53,909 nucleotides of DNA, taken from contig NZ_LNCU01000045.1 in the NCBI RefSeq assembly GCF_001542415.1, positions 1 through 53,909 of the forward strand. Direction: 5' to 3'. Below, piece by piece: positions 8,898-16,004 of the stretch (position 1 is the stretch's first letter; the number at the start of each line of letters is the position of its first letter). Below the pieces are notes generated by a model. The model was not told the DNA's origin. It saw only the letters and a program-made list of their open reading frames with translations, and made no database searches. Both the position numbers and the translations under genes were made by a program. Source of the stretch: Bradyrhizobium macuxiense. Lineage in GTDB: Bacteria > Pseudomonadota > Alphaproteobacteria > Rhizobiales > Xanthobacteraceae.

Positions 8898-9116
8898 TTA
8901 CTTGCGTAACGGGTCCGGCGCTTGTCTCGCCTGCATTGACCGAAGGTAGTGCTCGGCGTGTTGCAAGTAGTTTTCCGCCGCCACGTAGTCACCGGTCAGG
9001 GCTTTGGCGCGAGCCAACTCCACGTAGCGTTCATAGCGTCGTTGGGCGTTCAAAAACTGGCCCGTTTCGCGTAGGCGCGCTGTGGAACCTTTCCTTTTCG
9101 GTCGTGCTCTCGGCAT
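8898..9116 (-). CDS. Mini DUF4167 protein
   Basis: Encodes 72 residues from ATG 9116 (an upstream start at 9155 is possible). The stretch LNAQRRYERYVELARAKA with AAENYLQHAEHYLR is the conserved core of DUF4167. Family proteins are usually over 200 residues with a long disordered tail and are often annotated in rhizobia next to prmC/prfA; here only a basic 20-residue leader (MPRARPKRKGS) precedes the core and almost nothing follows. It could be an independent short form or a remnant, but the core has no defect. It lies just downstream of the truncated DUF6496 gene. The function of the family is not established to my knowledge. Confidence 0.7.
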   Translation of the reverse strand: MPRARPKRKGSTARLRETGQFLNAQRRYERYVELARAKALTGDYVAAENYLQHAEHYLRSMQARQAPDPLRK

Positions 9117-9133
9117 AGCAAGTAACTGCCTGG

Positions 9134-9358
9134 TTAGAGGTTTGGCACGAAGCAAATCTCAACGAAGGCCGAGCGGCGCCTGAAACTGGAATGCTCGATG
9201 TTGGTTCGGGCTGCTTTCTGCTGCGGAGATCGGGCTCCGTGTTCACTGCGGCGGGTCTTGCGGATCTCCTCATGCACGAACTCGCCCGCCTGGGTGTTTG
9301 GTGACTTTCCCGCGCGCCGGTCCTGTGTCGCTTTCTGCACGGTTTTTCGTTCTGGCAT
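9134..9358 (-). CDS. Truncated DUF6496-like protein (duplicate of the gene at 12197-12703)
   Basis: Encodes 74 residues. The first 45 residues (MPERKTVQKATQDRRAGK, TQAGEFVHEEI, HGARS) match the intact paralogue at 12703 closely. Similarity stops abruptly after HGARSPQQ: the expected IGLSKARRAG motif and the long basic tail are missing and replaced by unrelated sequence. I regard it as a decayed copy that still has an open frame. The shared upstream region includes a conserved GGATC-N16-CGTT site. It may be translated, but loss of the core second half argues against normal function. Confidence 0.6.
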   Translation of the reverse strand: MPERKTVQKATQDRRAGKSPNTQAGEFVHEEIRKTRRSEHGARSPQQKAARTNIEHSSFRRRSAFVEICFVPNL

Positions 9359-9405
9359 GGCCGCTCTCCGGGTTGGAGTCGCCGGCGATCGTTTCTCGAT
9401 TTATT

Positions 9406-9430
9406 AACGGCTGTCGAAGAAGAATGATCC
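9406..9430 (-). promoter_or_regulatory. Possible EcfG-type promoter variant (GGATC-N16-CGTT)
   Basis: On the minus strand it reads GGATC, 16 bases, CGTT, ending 48 bases before the truncated DUF6496 start. The same sequence and spacing occur at 12749-12773 before the intact paralogue, so it survived divergence. One base differs from the GGAAC consensus, hence modest confidence. Confidence 0.35.
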
Positions 9431-9561
9431 TCCAGTATCGTTTGAGCTCTAGCCAGAGCAAGTTTCTCGCAGACACCGACCTCCAGTTGCCGCTAGGGGG
9501 AAACGCCGAACTGCCGAGAACTGCTTCACATGTGAGATCACGGCCTCCGTTTGCGAAAAGA

Positions 9562-9593
9562 GCCCGCCAAAACCGACGCAGGTTCTGGCGGGC
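9562..9593 (-). terminator. Hairpin terminator after the exported-protein gene, copy A
   Basis: The arms GCCCGCCAAAACC and GGTTCTGGCGGGC pair over 13 bases with one mismatch. On the minus strand the hairpin is followed by CTTTTCG, a short T-rich run. It lies 29 bases after the stop of the gene at 9622-9930 and is conserved in copy B. Confidence 0.65.
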
Positions 9594-9621
9594 TTCGGGT
9601 GAGAAGGCGTCGTGCGAGGTG

Positions 9622-9930
9622 TTACCAATCGGGGCCGACGCCGATGCCGAAGCCCGGTCCATAAATACCGATGCCCGGCCGACGATAGTAGCCACGATCG
9701 TAGTCGTCATCGTAGTAGTATCCCCGTGGACTGTAGTAGGTTTCTCCGCGTCCGACGATGACGCGATCGCCCCGGCTGTGCCAGCATCGTCCGGCATCGT
9801 TACAAACGAGCCGAGTCTGCTGGAGCAGCTGTGAGCTGTCGCTGTTGTAAAACTCGCCCGCTGTTGCACAAGCACTCGAGGCTATGAGGGTGCCGGTGCC
9901 GGCAAGCACCGCCACAGTCAGCTTTCTCAT
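9622..9930 (-). CDS. Small exported Gly/Tyr/Asp-rich protein, copy A
   Basis: Encodes 102 residues. ATG 9930 begins a good signal peptide (MRKLTVAVLAGTGTLIASS, cleavage near ATAGEF). The mature part has a motif with two cysteines (RLVCNDAGRCWHSRGD), a Tyr/Asp-rich run (YYYDDDYDRGYYRR) and ends in the glycine-rich GIGIYGPGFGIGVGP. This pattern is common in small periplasmic or surface proteins of Bradyrhizobium; function is unknown. The paralogue at 12955-13257 differs mainly in the middle. An EcfG-like promoter lies 36 bases upstream, so it is probably a general-stress protein. Confidence 0.75.
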   Translation of the reverse strand: MRKLTVAVLAGTGTLIASSACATAGEFYNSDSSQLLQQTRLVCNDAGRCWHSRGDRVIVGRGETYYSPRGYYYDDDYDRGYYRRPGIGIYGPGFGIGVGPDW

Positions 9931-9965
9931 GTCTCGTCTCCATCGCATGCAAGCCCCAGCTAACG

Positions 9966-9990
9966 AACGCCTCGACAATGGCAGCGTTCC
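9966..9990 (-). promoter_or_regulatory. EcfG-type promoter (GGAAC-N16-CGTT)
   Basis: The plus strand reads AACG at 9966-9969 and GTTCC at 9986-9990; on the minus strand this is GGAAC-N16-CGTT. The -10 element is 36 bases before ATG 9930. The identical arrangement is found before the paralogue (13293-13317) although the spacer differs, which supports function. Confidence 0.7.
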
Positions 9991-10340
9991 TGATTGTTCT
10001 GGGAACAGGCAGCCGGAACAGCACGTTTGCCGCGTCCGTCGAATGGTTTCCGGCGGAAGTCGACGGCGCGACAATCCTATGTTCATGCGCACGCGGAAAG
10101 CTCGTACTGCTTCTGGAAACGCCTATTGTTCACATGATCGATTTGGAACCTCGACATCGGGATGGAAGTTCCAAGATAGTCAGCGAAGCGCACCACGTCC
10201 CTGTCAAGCCGTTCAGTGACGGCGTCGTGGAGCAGCTGAGCGAGTGCTAAGAGACGGATTGCGCTGATCGGCGAGTTCGCCAGCCCATGACCCGCACCCG
10301 CTCGGCACGGCCCCGCGCAACGTCAAAGCGCAGACGAGTG

Positions 10341-10469
10341 TCAGCCTGGAGTCTGTGACTGCACCAGCGACAAGATCATCAAGATGGCGATCAGCAAAGC
10401 TGGCGCGCAGCTCACCACAGCAGCCAACCAAAGCTCCGCATCGCGAAAGATTTCGTGACTGTCATGCAT
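10341..10469 (-). CDS. 42-residue single-pass membrane protein
   Basis: From ATG 10469: a short acidic head (MHDSHEIFRDAELW), one hydrophobic helix (LAAVVSCAPALLIAILMIL) and a short tail (SLVQSQTPG). GAGGAGGT lies about 11 bases upstream. A perfect GGAAC-N17-CGTT promoter-like site sits 28 bases before the start, which supports a real, stress-induced gene. Not recognised; topology N-in/C-out or the reverse cannot be fixed. Confidence 0.6.
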   Translation of the reverse strand: MHDSHEIFRDAELWLAAVVSCAPALLIAILMILSLVQSQTPG

Positions 10470-10496
10470 CGATGTTATCCACCTCCTCGAATTGTC

Positions 10497-10522
10497 AACG
10501 GATTGATCTGAGGTGGCGTTCC
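10497..10522 (-). promoter_or_regulatory. EcfG-type promoter (GGAAC-N17-CGTT)
   Basis: AACG at 10497-10500 and GTTCC at 10518-10522 on the plus strand, with 17 bases between. The -10 element lies 28 bases before the 42-residue membrane-protein gene. Confidence 0.6.
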
Positions 10523-10674
10523 CCATGTTGGGCAAGATCGGCGCCGAAAGTCAGTTAACAACTGCGGACAATCTACCGAATGAATCCAGTCGACCAACAG
10601 GGAATGCTCGTGAAACTCTAGCTGGCGCTCGACGTTCAATAGGGGAAGGCTTTTATCGGCGTGAGGAACCCACG

Positions 10675-10974
10675 GTGAAAGTAAACCCGGAAGAGCTTGT
10701 TGTACTCACAAATCATGGCTCCATGAAGCTAAGGCATGCAGTCGCTCGAGCGATGTTATTGCCTCCGATCGAGCGGAGCAGGGCCACGATAGTTCGGCGG
10801 AGCGACGAGCCTTTGGTCCTCAAGTTCAAGTTGATCAAGGATCTGTCGAATAAGTTCGACCGCTCGCGGCGGCCGGATGCGCGAAAACGTAGTACGTCGA
10901 AGCGCACGAAGAAGCCGCTTCACGGGTCTCGATCAAAAAGTCGCAAGTCTTCTCCGCGGTCGAGAGTCGCCTAA
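10675..10974 (+). CDS. Doubtful small basic protein
   Basis: An open frame from GTG 10675 gives 99 residues: a moderately normal N-terminal part (KVNPEELVVLTNHGSMKLRHA, EPLVLKFKLIKDL) and a very basic Ser/Arg/Lys tail. No clear ribosome binding site is present and I do not recognise it. The frame is also open upstream to 10513. The Arg/Lys-rich end could be a nucleic-acid-binding tail or chance composition. Confidence 0.3.
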   Translation: MKVNPEELVVLTNHGSMKLRHAVARAMLLPPIERSRATIVRRSDEPLVLKFKLIKDLSNKFDRSRRPDARKRSTSKRTKKPLHGSRSKSRKSSPRSRVA

Positions 10975-11202
10975 CCCGGGGCAGGTGAACGCATTACTGC
11001 GGCGGCGGGGCAGTTCGCCTCTCTGGACGAAGATAGGCGCGACATGGCCTCGCTCTCAGTCTGAGCAGTCTGGAGCACTTCTTGCCACCACAACGCCTAT
11101 GGGTAGAGCTTGGTGAAAGCCTCTGAATCTGCACAGGTTCGATAGGAACTCCGCTCACCGCGATCCATTGACTCATGGGTACATTTGGCACTGGAGCTCG
11201 CT

Positions 11203-12105
11203 ATGGAGTATGGGGCGTTTCGCACGCTCCGCAGTTCACCACACATTCTGGTCGTCAGCAGCGGAAAGGGCGGCTCGGGCAAGACGACGCTTGCGATGCA
11301 CTTGGCTGTGGGGCTCCTCAAGGCCGGCCAAAAGGTTGGCACCCTGGACCTCGACGGAGATCAGGGTGGCTTAACTCACTACGTCGAGAACCGCCGGATA
11401 TGGGCCAACTGGCGAAGCATCGAACTCGGCCATCCGTTGCACCGAAAGATACCACCGTCGAATGGCATGGACAGGACCGAGGCGGAACAGCTGGACGCAT
11501 TCGAACAGGCTGCCGCAGCGTTGGAGCAGTGCGACCTGGTTGTGGTCGATACCCCACCATGCGACGGCTATCTCGTCCGGCTTGCACACATGCTCGCCGA
11601 CACCGTCGTAACGCCCCTGCAGGATAGCTTTCTCGACCTTTGTGCGCTCGGTCCAACCGATCCCGTAACGCACGGGATCATCGGCACGGGAAGTCATGCT
11701 GCAATGGTCGAACTTGCGCGGAGAGCTCGCGGGAGGGTGGATCCAGGCTTCTTCGATTGGGTCGTACTGGCCAACAGAACCGTCGGCGAGTCGGTGATCA
11801 AGAATAGCTTGGCCGAGGCCGGGTTGCGCATTGGCTTCCGAATTGTATCGGGATGTTCGGAGCACGTGGCATATCGTCAGCTCTTCCCGTTGGGTTTGAC
11901 TGTCTTCGATTCCTCGGACGAAGCCGGTCTTGAGTCGCATTTCGGCCGCGACGGAATTGACCCGCAAAGGGAATGGCGCGTGCTGATGGATGCCTTGCGG
12001 CTACCCATTAATGAACGTGGCCTGCGGCGAGCCGCTGCGCAAACCGAATGGGTTCGGCGGAAGGACTTGTCCTTGCCGACGGACGAACTCCTCGACGAGC
12101 GTTAG
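11203..12105 (+). CDS. ParA/MinD-family ATPase, MipZ-like
   Basis: Encodes 300 residues from ATG 11203, with GGAG at 11193-11196. The deviant Walker A GKGGSGKT is at 21-28, a Walker A' loop LDLDGDQGG at 48-56 and the Walker B region LVVVDTPPCDG near 113-123. The phrase LTHYVENRR right after the second motif is like MipZ, the alphaproteobacterial ATPase that forms a polar gradient to place FtsZ. It lacks a ParB partner or FtsZ gene nearby and sits between the two duplicated cassettes, so it may be an accessory paralogue, not the housekeeping MipZ. A capsular or plasmid partition ATPase is an alternative. Upstream GGAAC-N16-CATT is only a weak promoter match. Confidence 0.78.
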   Translation: MEYGAFRTLRSSPHILVVSSGKGGSGKTTLAMHLAVGLLKAGQKVGTLDLDGDQGGLTHYVENRRIWANWRSIELGHPLHRKIPPSNGMDRTEAEQLDAFEQAAAALEQCDLVVVDTPPCDGYLVRLAHMLADTVVTPLQDSFLDLCALGPTDPVTHGIIGTGSHAAMVELARRARGRVDPGFFDWVVLANRTVGESVIKNSLAEAGLRIGFRIVSGCSEHVAYRQLFPLGLTVFDSSDEAGLESHFGRDGIDPQREWRVLMDALRLPINERGLRRAAAQTEWVRRKDLSLPTDELLDER

Positions 12106-12196
12106 AGGAGCGACGCGAAACGAATGTCGAAAACGGGAGAACGGCGGCTGAGGACCGAAGTGCTCGACGTTGAGTTCGTCGATGTGAACCCTCCTG

Positions 12197-12703
12197 CTAT
12201 CGTTGACGACGGTCCGCTCTGGTTCGGGCCGCTTTCTTTGCTGCAGCGGAGCGGCTCGCGGATCCTTTCGTCTTGGCTGCTTTGCGGGCCGCGGCAGAAC
12301 GGGCCGATGCCGATCGCTGCGAGGAGGCGCGTCGTGCTTGTTTCGACAGTGCGGCGTGAGAGGCGGTATCGCGAGGCTCTCGTTTCAGCGTCCGCGAGAC
12401 CGCGCGAGAAACGCGCGGTCTGCGCTTTGTCTTTCGTTTGCCTTGACCTGCCTCATAAGCATATTCGGCGCTTTTGCGGGTCCTTGCGTTGACCTTCCCC
12501 TTTTTGGGTGGAGGGAGCGGGACGCCAGCACGTCTCGCCTTGGATAAGCCGATTGCGATCGCTTGCTGCGACGACCGCGCTCCATGTTTGCCGTGGCGAA
12601 CCTCGCGGATCTCCTCATGCACGAACTCGCCCGCTTGGGTGCTTGGTGACTTTCCTGCGCGTCGGTCCTGTCTCGCTTTCTGCACGGTTCTTTGTTCTGG
12701 CAT
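12197..12703 (-). CDS. DUF6496 protein with histone-like basic tail
   Basis: Encodes 168 residues from ATG 12703; the longer frame to 12961 is non-coding leader. Residues 1-70 are the DUF6496 core (MPEQRTVQKARQDRRAGK, TQAGEFVHEEIREV, HGARSSQQAIAIGLSKARRAG). From about 75 on the protein becomes Lys/Arg/Ala/Ser-rich (RKAAKTKGSASR, KKAARTRADRR), like the tail of histone H1-type proteins, suggesting nucleic-acid binding. It is the intact partner of the truncated gene at 9134-9358. It follows the exported-protein gene on the same strand but has its own conserved upstream GGATC-N16-CGTT. Confidence 0.75.
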   Translation of the reverse strand: MPEQRTVQKARQDRRAGKSPSTQAGEFVHEEIREVRHGKHGARSSQQAIAIGLSKARRAGVPLPPPKKGKVNARTRKSAEYAYEAGQGKRKTKRRPRVSRAVSRTLKREPRDTASHAALSKQARRASSQRSASARSAAARKAAKTKGSASRSAAAKKAARTRADRRQR

Positions 12704-12748
12704 GGTCGCGCTCCGGATTCGTGTCGCCGGCGATCGCCTCTTGATACC

Positions 12749-12773
12749 AACGGCTGTCGATAGAGAACGATCC
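12749..12773 (-). promoter_or_regulatory. Possible EcfG-type promoter variant (GGATC-N16-CGTT)
   Basis: AACG at 12749-12752 and GATCC at 12769-12773 on the plus strand, 46 bases before the DUF6496 start. It is conserved with the site at 9406-9430. Confidence 0.35.
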
Positions 12774-12894
12774 TGCAATATCGTTTGAACTGCGGTCCGC
12801 TGCTCGCAGACTTCGTCTTGAAGTTGACGCCCGGGCGCGGGTTGCCGAACTATCGGGCACTGCTCCGTGAGATCACGGCGCCTGATTGTGAAAG

Positions 12895-12926
12895 GCCCGC
12901 CAAAACCTTCGCAGGTTTTGGCGGGC
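12895..12926 (-). terminator. Hairpin terminator after the exported-protein gene, copy B
   Basis: A perfect 13-base stem, GCCCGCCAAAACC with GGTTTTGGCGGGC, followed on the minus strand by CTTTC. It lies 29 bases after the stop at 12955, the same place as in copy A. Confidence 0.7.
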
Positions 12927-12954
12927 TGCGGGAGAGAAGGCGTCGTGTCAGATG

Positions 12955-13257
12955 TTACCAACCCGGGCCGACGCCAATGCCGAAGCCCGGTCCATAAATG
13001 CCGATGCCCGGCTCACGGTAATAGCCGCGATCGTAGTCGTATCCATATCGCCGCGGCCCATGGTAGATTTCTCCACGTTCGACGTATACGTGATCACGCT
13101 GGCTATGCCAGCATCGCCCGGCGTCGTTACAAACGAGCCGCGCCTGCTGGAGCAGCTGTGAGCCGTCACCGTTGTGAAACTCGCCCGCTGTTGCGTAAGC
13201 GCTCGAGGCTATGAGGGCGCCAGCGCTTGCAAGCACTGCAAATGTCAGCTTTCTCAC
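12955..13257 (-). CDS. Small exported Gly/Tyr-rich protein, copy B
   Basis: Encodes 100 residues from GTG 13257, preceded by GGGAGACGA; alignment with copy A fixes this start (VRKLTFAVLASAGALIASS). Signal peptide cleavage is expected near ATAGEF. The cysteine motif RLVCNDAGRCWHS and the glycine-rich end GIGIYGPGFGIGVGP match copy A almost exactly, while the Tyr/Asp run is shorter (YGYDYDRGYYRE). Function unknown. A GGAAC-N16-CGTT promoter precedes it by 36 bases, exactly as in copy A. Confidence 0.75.
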   Translation of the reverse strand: MRKLTFAVLASAGALIASSAYATAGEFHNGDGSQLLQQARLVCNDAGRCWHSQRDHVYVERGEIYHGPRRYGYDYDRGYYREPGIGIYGPGFGIGVGPGW

Positions 13258-13292
13258 ATCTCGTCTCCCTTGATTGCAAGCCCCGGTCAACG

Positions 13293-13317
13293 AACGCTTC
13301 AACAATGGTCACGTTCC
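13293..13317 (-). promoter_or_regulatory. EcfG-type promoter (GGAAC-N16-CGTT)
   Basis: AACG at 13293-13296 and GTTCC at 13313-13317 on the plus strand. Distance to the gene start equals that in copy A (36 bases). Confidence 0.7.
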
Positions 13318-13622
13318 TGATGTTCGGGGAACTCGTACAACAAGCGCACCGCATCCGTCCGATGGTTTCCCGGATGAAACCGTGAAGCCAGGGCGGTCAA
13401 TGTCCGTAGCTAGTTGGGCCTGAGCCTCTCATCAGAATCGACCGCCCTCGGCGAGCGCGGCTCGCAGCACCGCACATAGGTTAATGCGGGAACCGGAGAA
13501 GAGACATCAACTTTCGCGCGAGCAGGGTTCTCACTCGCACGCAACCTGAAAAACACGATTCAGTGAAGGTACCGGGTCTCGACTCTCGTGTCGTCTCTCG
13601 ACGCTAGGATGGGAGTCTATCG

Positions 13623-13715
13623 ATGGATATGATCGATCGTTACTTCTTCGTCGTGACAATGACAGTGACCGTCCTGCTCTGTCTGCTTATGGGCCTGCTG
13701 ATTGCCGGAGGTTGA
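13623..13715 (+). CDS. 30-residue membrane microprotein
   Basis: ATG 13623 opens a frame that ends at TGA 13713-13715. The peptide has a short polar head (MDMIDRYFF) followed by one long hydrophobic helix (VVTMTVTVLLCLLMGLLIAGG). GGGAG lies seven bases before the start. Size and shape resemble small regulatory membrane peptides such as KdpF or CydX, but no partner operon adjoins it: the nearest gene downstream is a response regulator at 13904. The 300 bases upstream (13318-13622) show nothing else. Likely real, function unknown. Confidence 0.5.
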   Translation: MDMIDRYFFVVTMTVTVLLCLLMGLLIAGG

Positions 13716-13903
13716 CTTTACGCGGCTGTCGCGATCGCTAGGCAGAGATATTCCTGTTCCAGAATCCCAGCAAAATTGAAGCGACGGCTTTCGAGCGGAA
13801 CCAGGTTACGGGCGCATCTGGGTTGATCCCGTTAGGCAACCTCGTCAGCGAAGATGCGTTGACCCATCACATCCGCGAACATCAATCGCAAAAGGTCAGA
13901 CCC

Positions 13904-14260
13904 ATGCGTACGATTCTGATCGTGGAAGACGAATATTTCATCGCTGACGACTGTGCTTCGCTGGCGCGGCGGGCAGGGTTTCATGTTGCCGGTCCATTCA
14001 CCTCAATCGAAGAGGCGCGGGAACATGCTTTTACGGCCTCGGGCGCGTTGATCGATATCAACGTGAGCGGAATGGCGACGTACAAACTGATTGACGACCT
14101 GCTTGAAATGGGAGTGCCGATCACGCTCTACACAGGGTACGACAGGGGTGCGCTGCCCGAGAAGTATGCGCACATTCCAATGGTCACGAAGCCGCAGGAC
14201 TGCGGACAAGCCATCAAGATTCTCCGTACGCAGATGGGCCTGGCGAGCGGCGAAAACTAA
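13904..14260 (+). CDS. Single-domain response regulator
   Basis: Encodes 118 residues from ATG 13904 (AGGT just upstream); the earlier start at 13823 adds a non-conserved leader. It is a bare receiver domain: acidic pocket Asp9/Glu10 (VEDEY), phospho-acceptor Asp51 (LIDINVSG), Thr77 and Lys96 (VTKP). There is no output domain. It resembles the second receiver at 16005-16400; both belong to the stand-alone type that usually accompanies HWE kinases, such as the kinase encoded at 18037. It could act as a phosphate sink or adaptor of that kinase. Confidence 0.88.
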   Translation: MRTILIVEDEYFIADDCASLARRAGFHVAGPFTSIEEAREHAFTASGALIDINVSGMATYKLIDDLLEMGVPITLYTGYDRGALPEKYAHIPMVTKPQDCGQAIKILRTQMGLASGEN

Positions 14261-14573
14261 AGGGCGAGCTCGCCGCCATTTCTCGTGATGGTTGGCCATG
14301 GGCATAGCATCGGCGCGGAAATGCTGCCTTGTCTCAAGCGGCCGCATCGGTGAAGCCGATGGCCATCTCTGTTAGATAGCTGTCTCGGTTATATGGAGCC
14401 AGAGCAATCTCGCTCTCGCCGATGACATGCCCTTCAAGAAGAAGCCTTGAATGCCGCGCGCATTACTGGAGATGCGGTAACGCCGGCATGTCGTCGCAGG
14501 CTGGATATTCTGGTCGGGGTTTGAATGATCAGAAATCCGAAATGACGGAAGTGGAGCAATTCCGCGATGCGGG

Positions 14574-14810
14574 TCAAGCTCGTCGGGTCTCGCGAGACTG
14601 CACCTCCGGACTGGAGTTGGCAACTGACAGCGAAAGCTGTGCATTGATGTCGCGTGCCCTTTCCATTTGTCCGGCTTTTTTGAACAGGACGACTCGGTCC
14701 TCAGTCGACGAAGTGTGGAGAGCCTGACCTCTCAGTCGTTGCGCGGCCCGTTCAAGGCGTTCGTCCAATGTAAGTGTTTGTTTTGTACGACATCGCTTCT
14801 TCTTTTCCAT
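14574..14810 (-). CDS. Small basic helical protein
   Basis: Encodes 78 residues from ATG 14810 with GGAG seven bases upstream. A Lys/Arg-rich head (MEKKKRCRTKQTLTLDERLER) is followed by two predicted amphipathic helices (AAQRLRGQAL; DRVVLFKKAGQMERARDI). It resembles short rhizobial hypotheticals with the pattern EERL...LRE...PxxxERDALLRKARQ, by memory only. Function unknown; no domain recognised. The 300 bases before it (14261-14573) hold nothing I can support. Confidence 0.55.
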   Translation of the reverse strand: MEKKKRCRTKQTLTLDERLERAAQRLRGQALHTSSTEDRVVLFKKAGQMERARDINAQLSLSVANSSPEVQSRETRRA

Positions 14811-15323
14811 AGCGGCGCTCCAAGAGTTGCTTGACTATATTGTGCCGCTGGCTCGGAGCTCCGTCATGTACATAAGTTAAAGCAGGTATTTGACGCGTCC
14901 TGAAATAGCCAAGTGAGATTGCTGCATTGCGCGTTAGGGTTCTTGGAGGACAGTTGAAGCAGCAGCCGAACGTGACCACTCTATGCTGAGTCGCATTTGG
15001 GCGCGGGAGCAGTTCGTTGCATAACGCTTTGTTCTGATGTCGCGCGGGATCGCGAGACGTTTGGGATCGGGAGACGGTGCCGCACGAGACAGTGCCTCAT
15101 TTGATGAAGAACTGCTTCGGTCGTTGATTTCAACGCCCGTCAGCCCGGCCGCACGCGCCGCTTGTCCGGGAACCCGGAGGGGTTTTTTCGCGAAGTCACA
15201 GCAACCAATCGCCGGGCTGTGAGTTTGCATCGCATCATCGGCAGCGGCAAACGCCGCAGATCGCTGATTGGCGCCGGTGGCTGAGAGACAGTGTGCTCCC
15301 GCCTGCGAGCCGCGGAGCGCACG
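14811..15323. other. Intergenic stretch with one terminator-like hairpin
   Basis: No supported gene in 513 bases. At 15171-15188 the plus strand reads AACCC-GGAG-GGGTT followed by six T, a short stem with a T run that could end an unseen transcript entering from the left. Nothing else stands out. Confidence 0.35.
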
Positions 15324-15542
15324 ATGAAGCGTGGGTATTATATCCACTGGTCCAGCAGCCTGTCCGCCTATGATGAAGCGATCCTCGCCAATGCGAGAAT
15401 GGCGATTGCGCGTTCGCTGGAAATCCTCAGGAACAGCCAGCCGGGAACATTCCTGGGCCATCGGCGCCACGGAACGTCTGCACGCGACGCGCAGGAGCCT
15501 GCCGACGGCGATGGAGCCTCGAGGGCTATGAAACGAGAGTAA
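15324..15542 (+). CDS. Small hypothetical protein
   Basis: Encodes 72 residues from ATG 15324, with GGAG at 15314-15317. The N-terminal half forms a helix with a regular pattern (WSSSLSAYDEAILANARMAIARSLEILRNS) followed by PGTFLGHRRHG, a combination found in short rhizobial proteins of the type SIERSRELL...FLG. The C-terminal end is polar and probably disordered. No function known. It is the only gene on this strand between the two response regulators. Confidence 0.5.
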   Translation: MKRGYYIHWSSSLSAYDEAILANARMAIARSLEILRNSQPGTFLGHRRHGTSARDAQEPADGDGASRAMKRE

Positions 15543-15659
15543 GCTTCGACGGGCTCCGGCCCATCGGCGAGCTCGCGCGTCAACGCCACGGACCCTACGG
15601 TTCGTGTTCCGAATCCATCGACAAAACTCGTGGTTTGCAGCCGCAAATCCAGCTTCAGT

Positions 15660-15830
15660 TCACATAAGCGCCGGCCGCCGGCTTCTGAGCCGCGCGGCGA
15701 GTTGTCCCAGTTCGTCGGCCAATTGTGCGTTACGGACGCGAGTTTCCGAAACGGTCGACAGGTCCGCAATCAGCGCACTTTCTGCGGCTCGTTGCTCCAG
15801 TTGTTCAATCCGTGTTTCGATCTCGGTCAT
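15660..15830 (-). CDS. 56-residue coiled-coil protein
   Basis: ATG 15830 to TGA 15660-15662. The peptide MTEIETRIEQLEQRAAE and onward follows a heptad pattern through most of its length (SALIADLSTV, NAQLADELGQLAARL) and ends in a basic patch (RSRRPALM). GAGG is about nine bases upstream. It looks like a small dimerising or adaptor helix similar in shape to SlyX-type proteins. Not recognised with certainty. Confidence 0.5.
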   Translation of the reverse strand: MTEIETRIEQLEQRAAESALIADLSTVSETRVRNAQLADELGQLAARLRSRRPALM

Positions 15831-16004
15831 GATGCGGCCTCGCCCTCAACCTCACCGGAACCGGCATCGTGACGACCTTCGCGGGCCCATGCACTAACAT
15901 ATGCAAAGCAAAGGTCCGATTATCGCTGTTCGTTGCGATGATTGATGTTCTGGCTGCGAGGATCGGCTTGCGGCCTCAAGTTGGGGTCGGCGACCGCGGT
16001 CTGA

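Larger units (their letters stand above)
9215..10060. repeat. Duplicated cassette, copy A
   Basis: This segment is collinear and clearly homologous with 12565-13375: part of a DUF6496 gene, a conserved intergenic region with a hairpin, an exported Gly/Tyr-rich protein gene and its promoter. The coding parts are about 75-85 percent alike by eye. Copy A has lost the 3' half of its DUF6496 gene. Confidence 0.8.
12565..13375. repeat. Duplicated cassette, copy B
   Basis: Homologous to 9215-10060 in the same orientation. The copies are about 3.3 kb apart with the MipZ-like ATPase and the small membrane-protein gene between them. The intergenic hairpin and both promoter-like sites are preserved in the two copies. 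Confidence 0.8.

Noticed and set aside
10002..10027. GGAAC-N17-CGTT on the plus strand
   Set aside because: No plus-strand gene starts within 600 bases; probably chance next to the true minus-strand promoter at 9966.
11148..11172. GGAAC-N16-CATT before the MipZ-like gene
   Set aside because: The -10 element does not match CGTT or GGTT; not counted as a promoter.
14940..15470. Long overlapping frames on both strands
   Set aside because: Arg/Ala/Ser-rich shadow composition and no start signals; only the gene at 15324 was kept.
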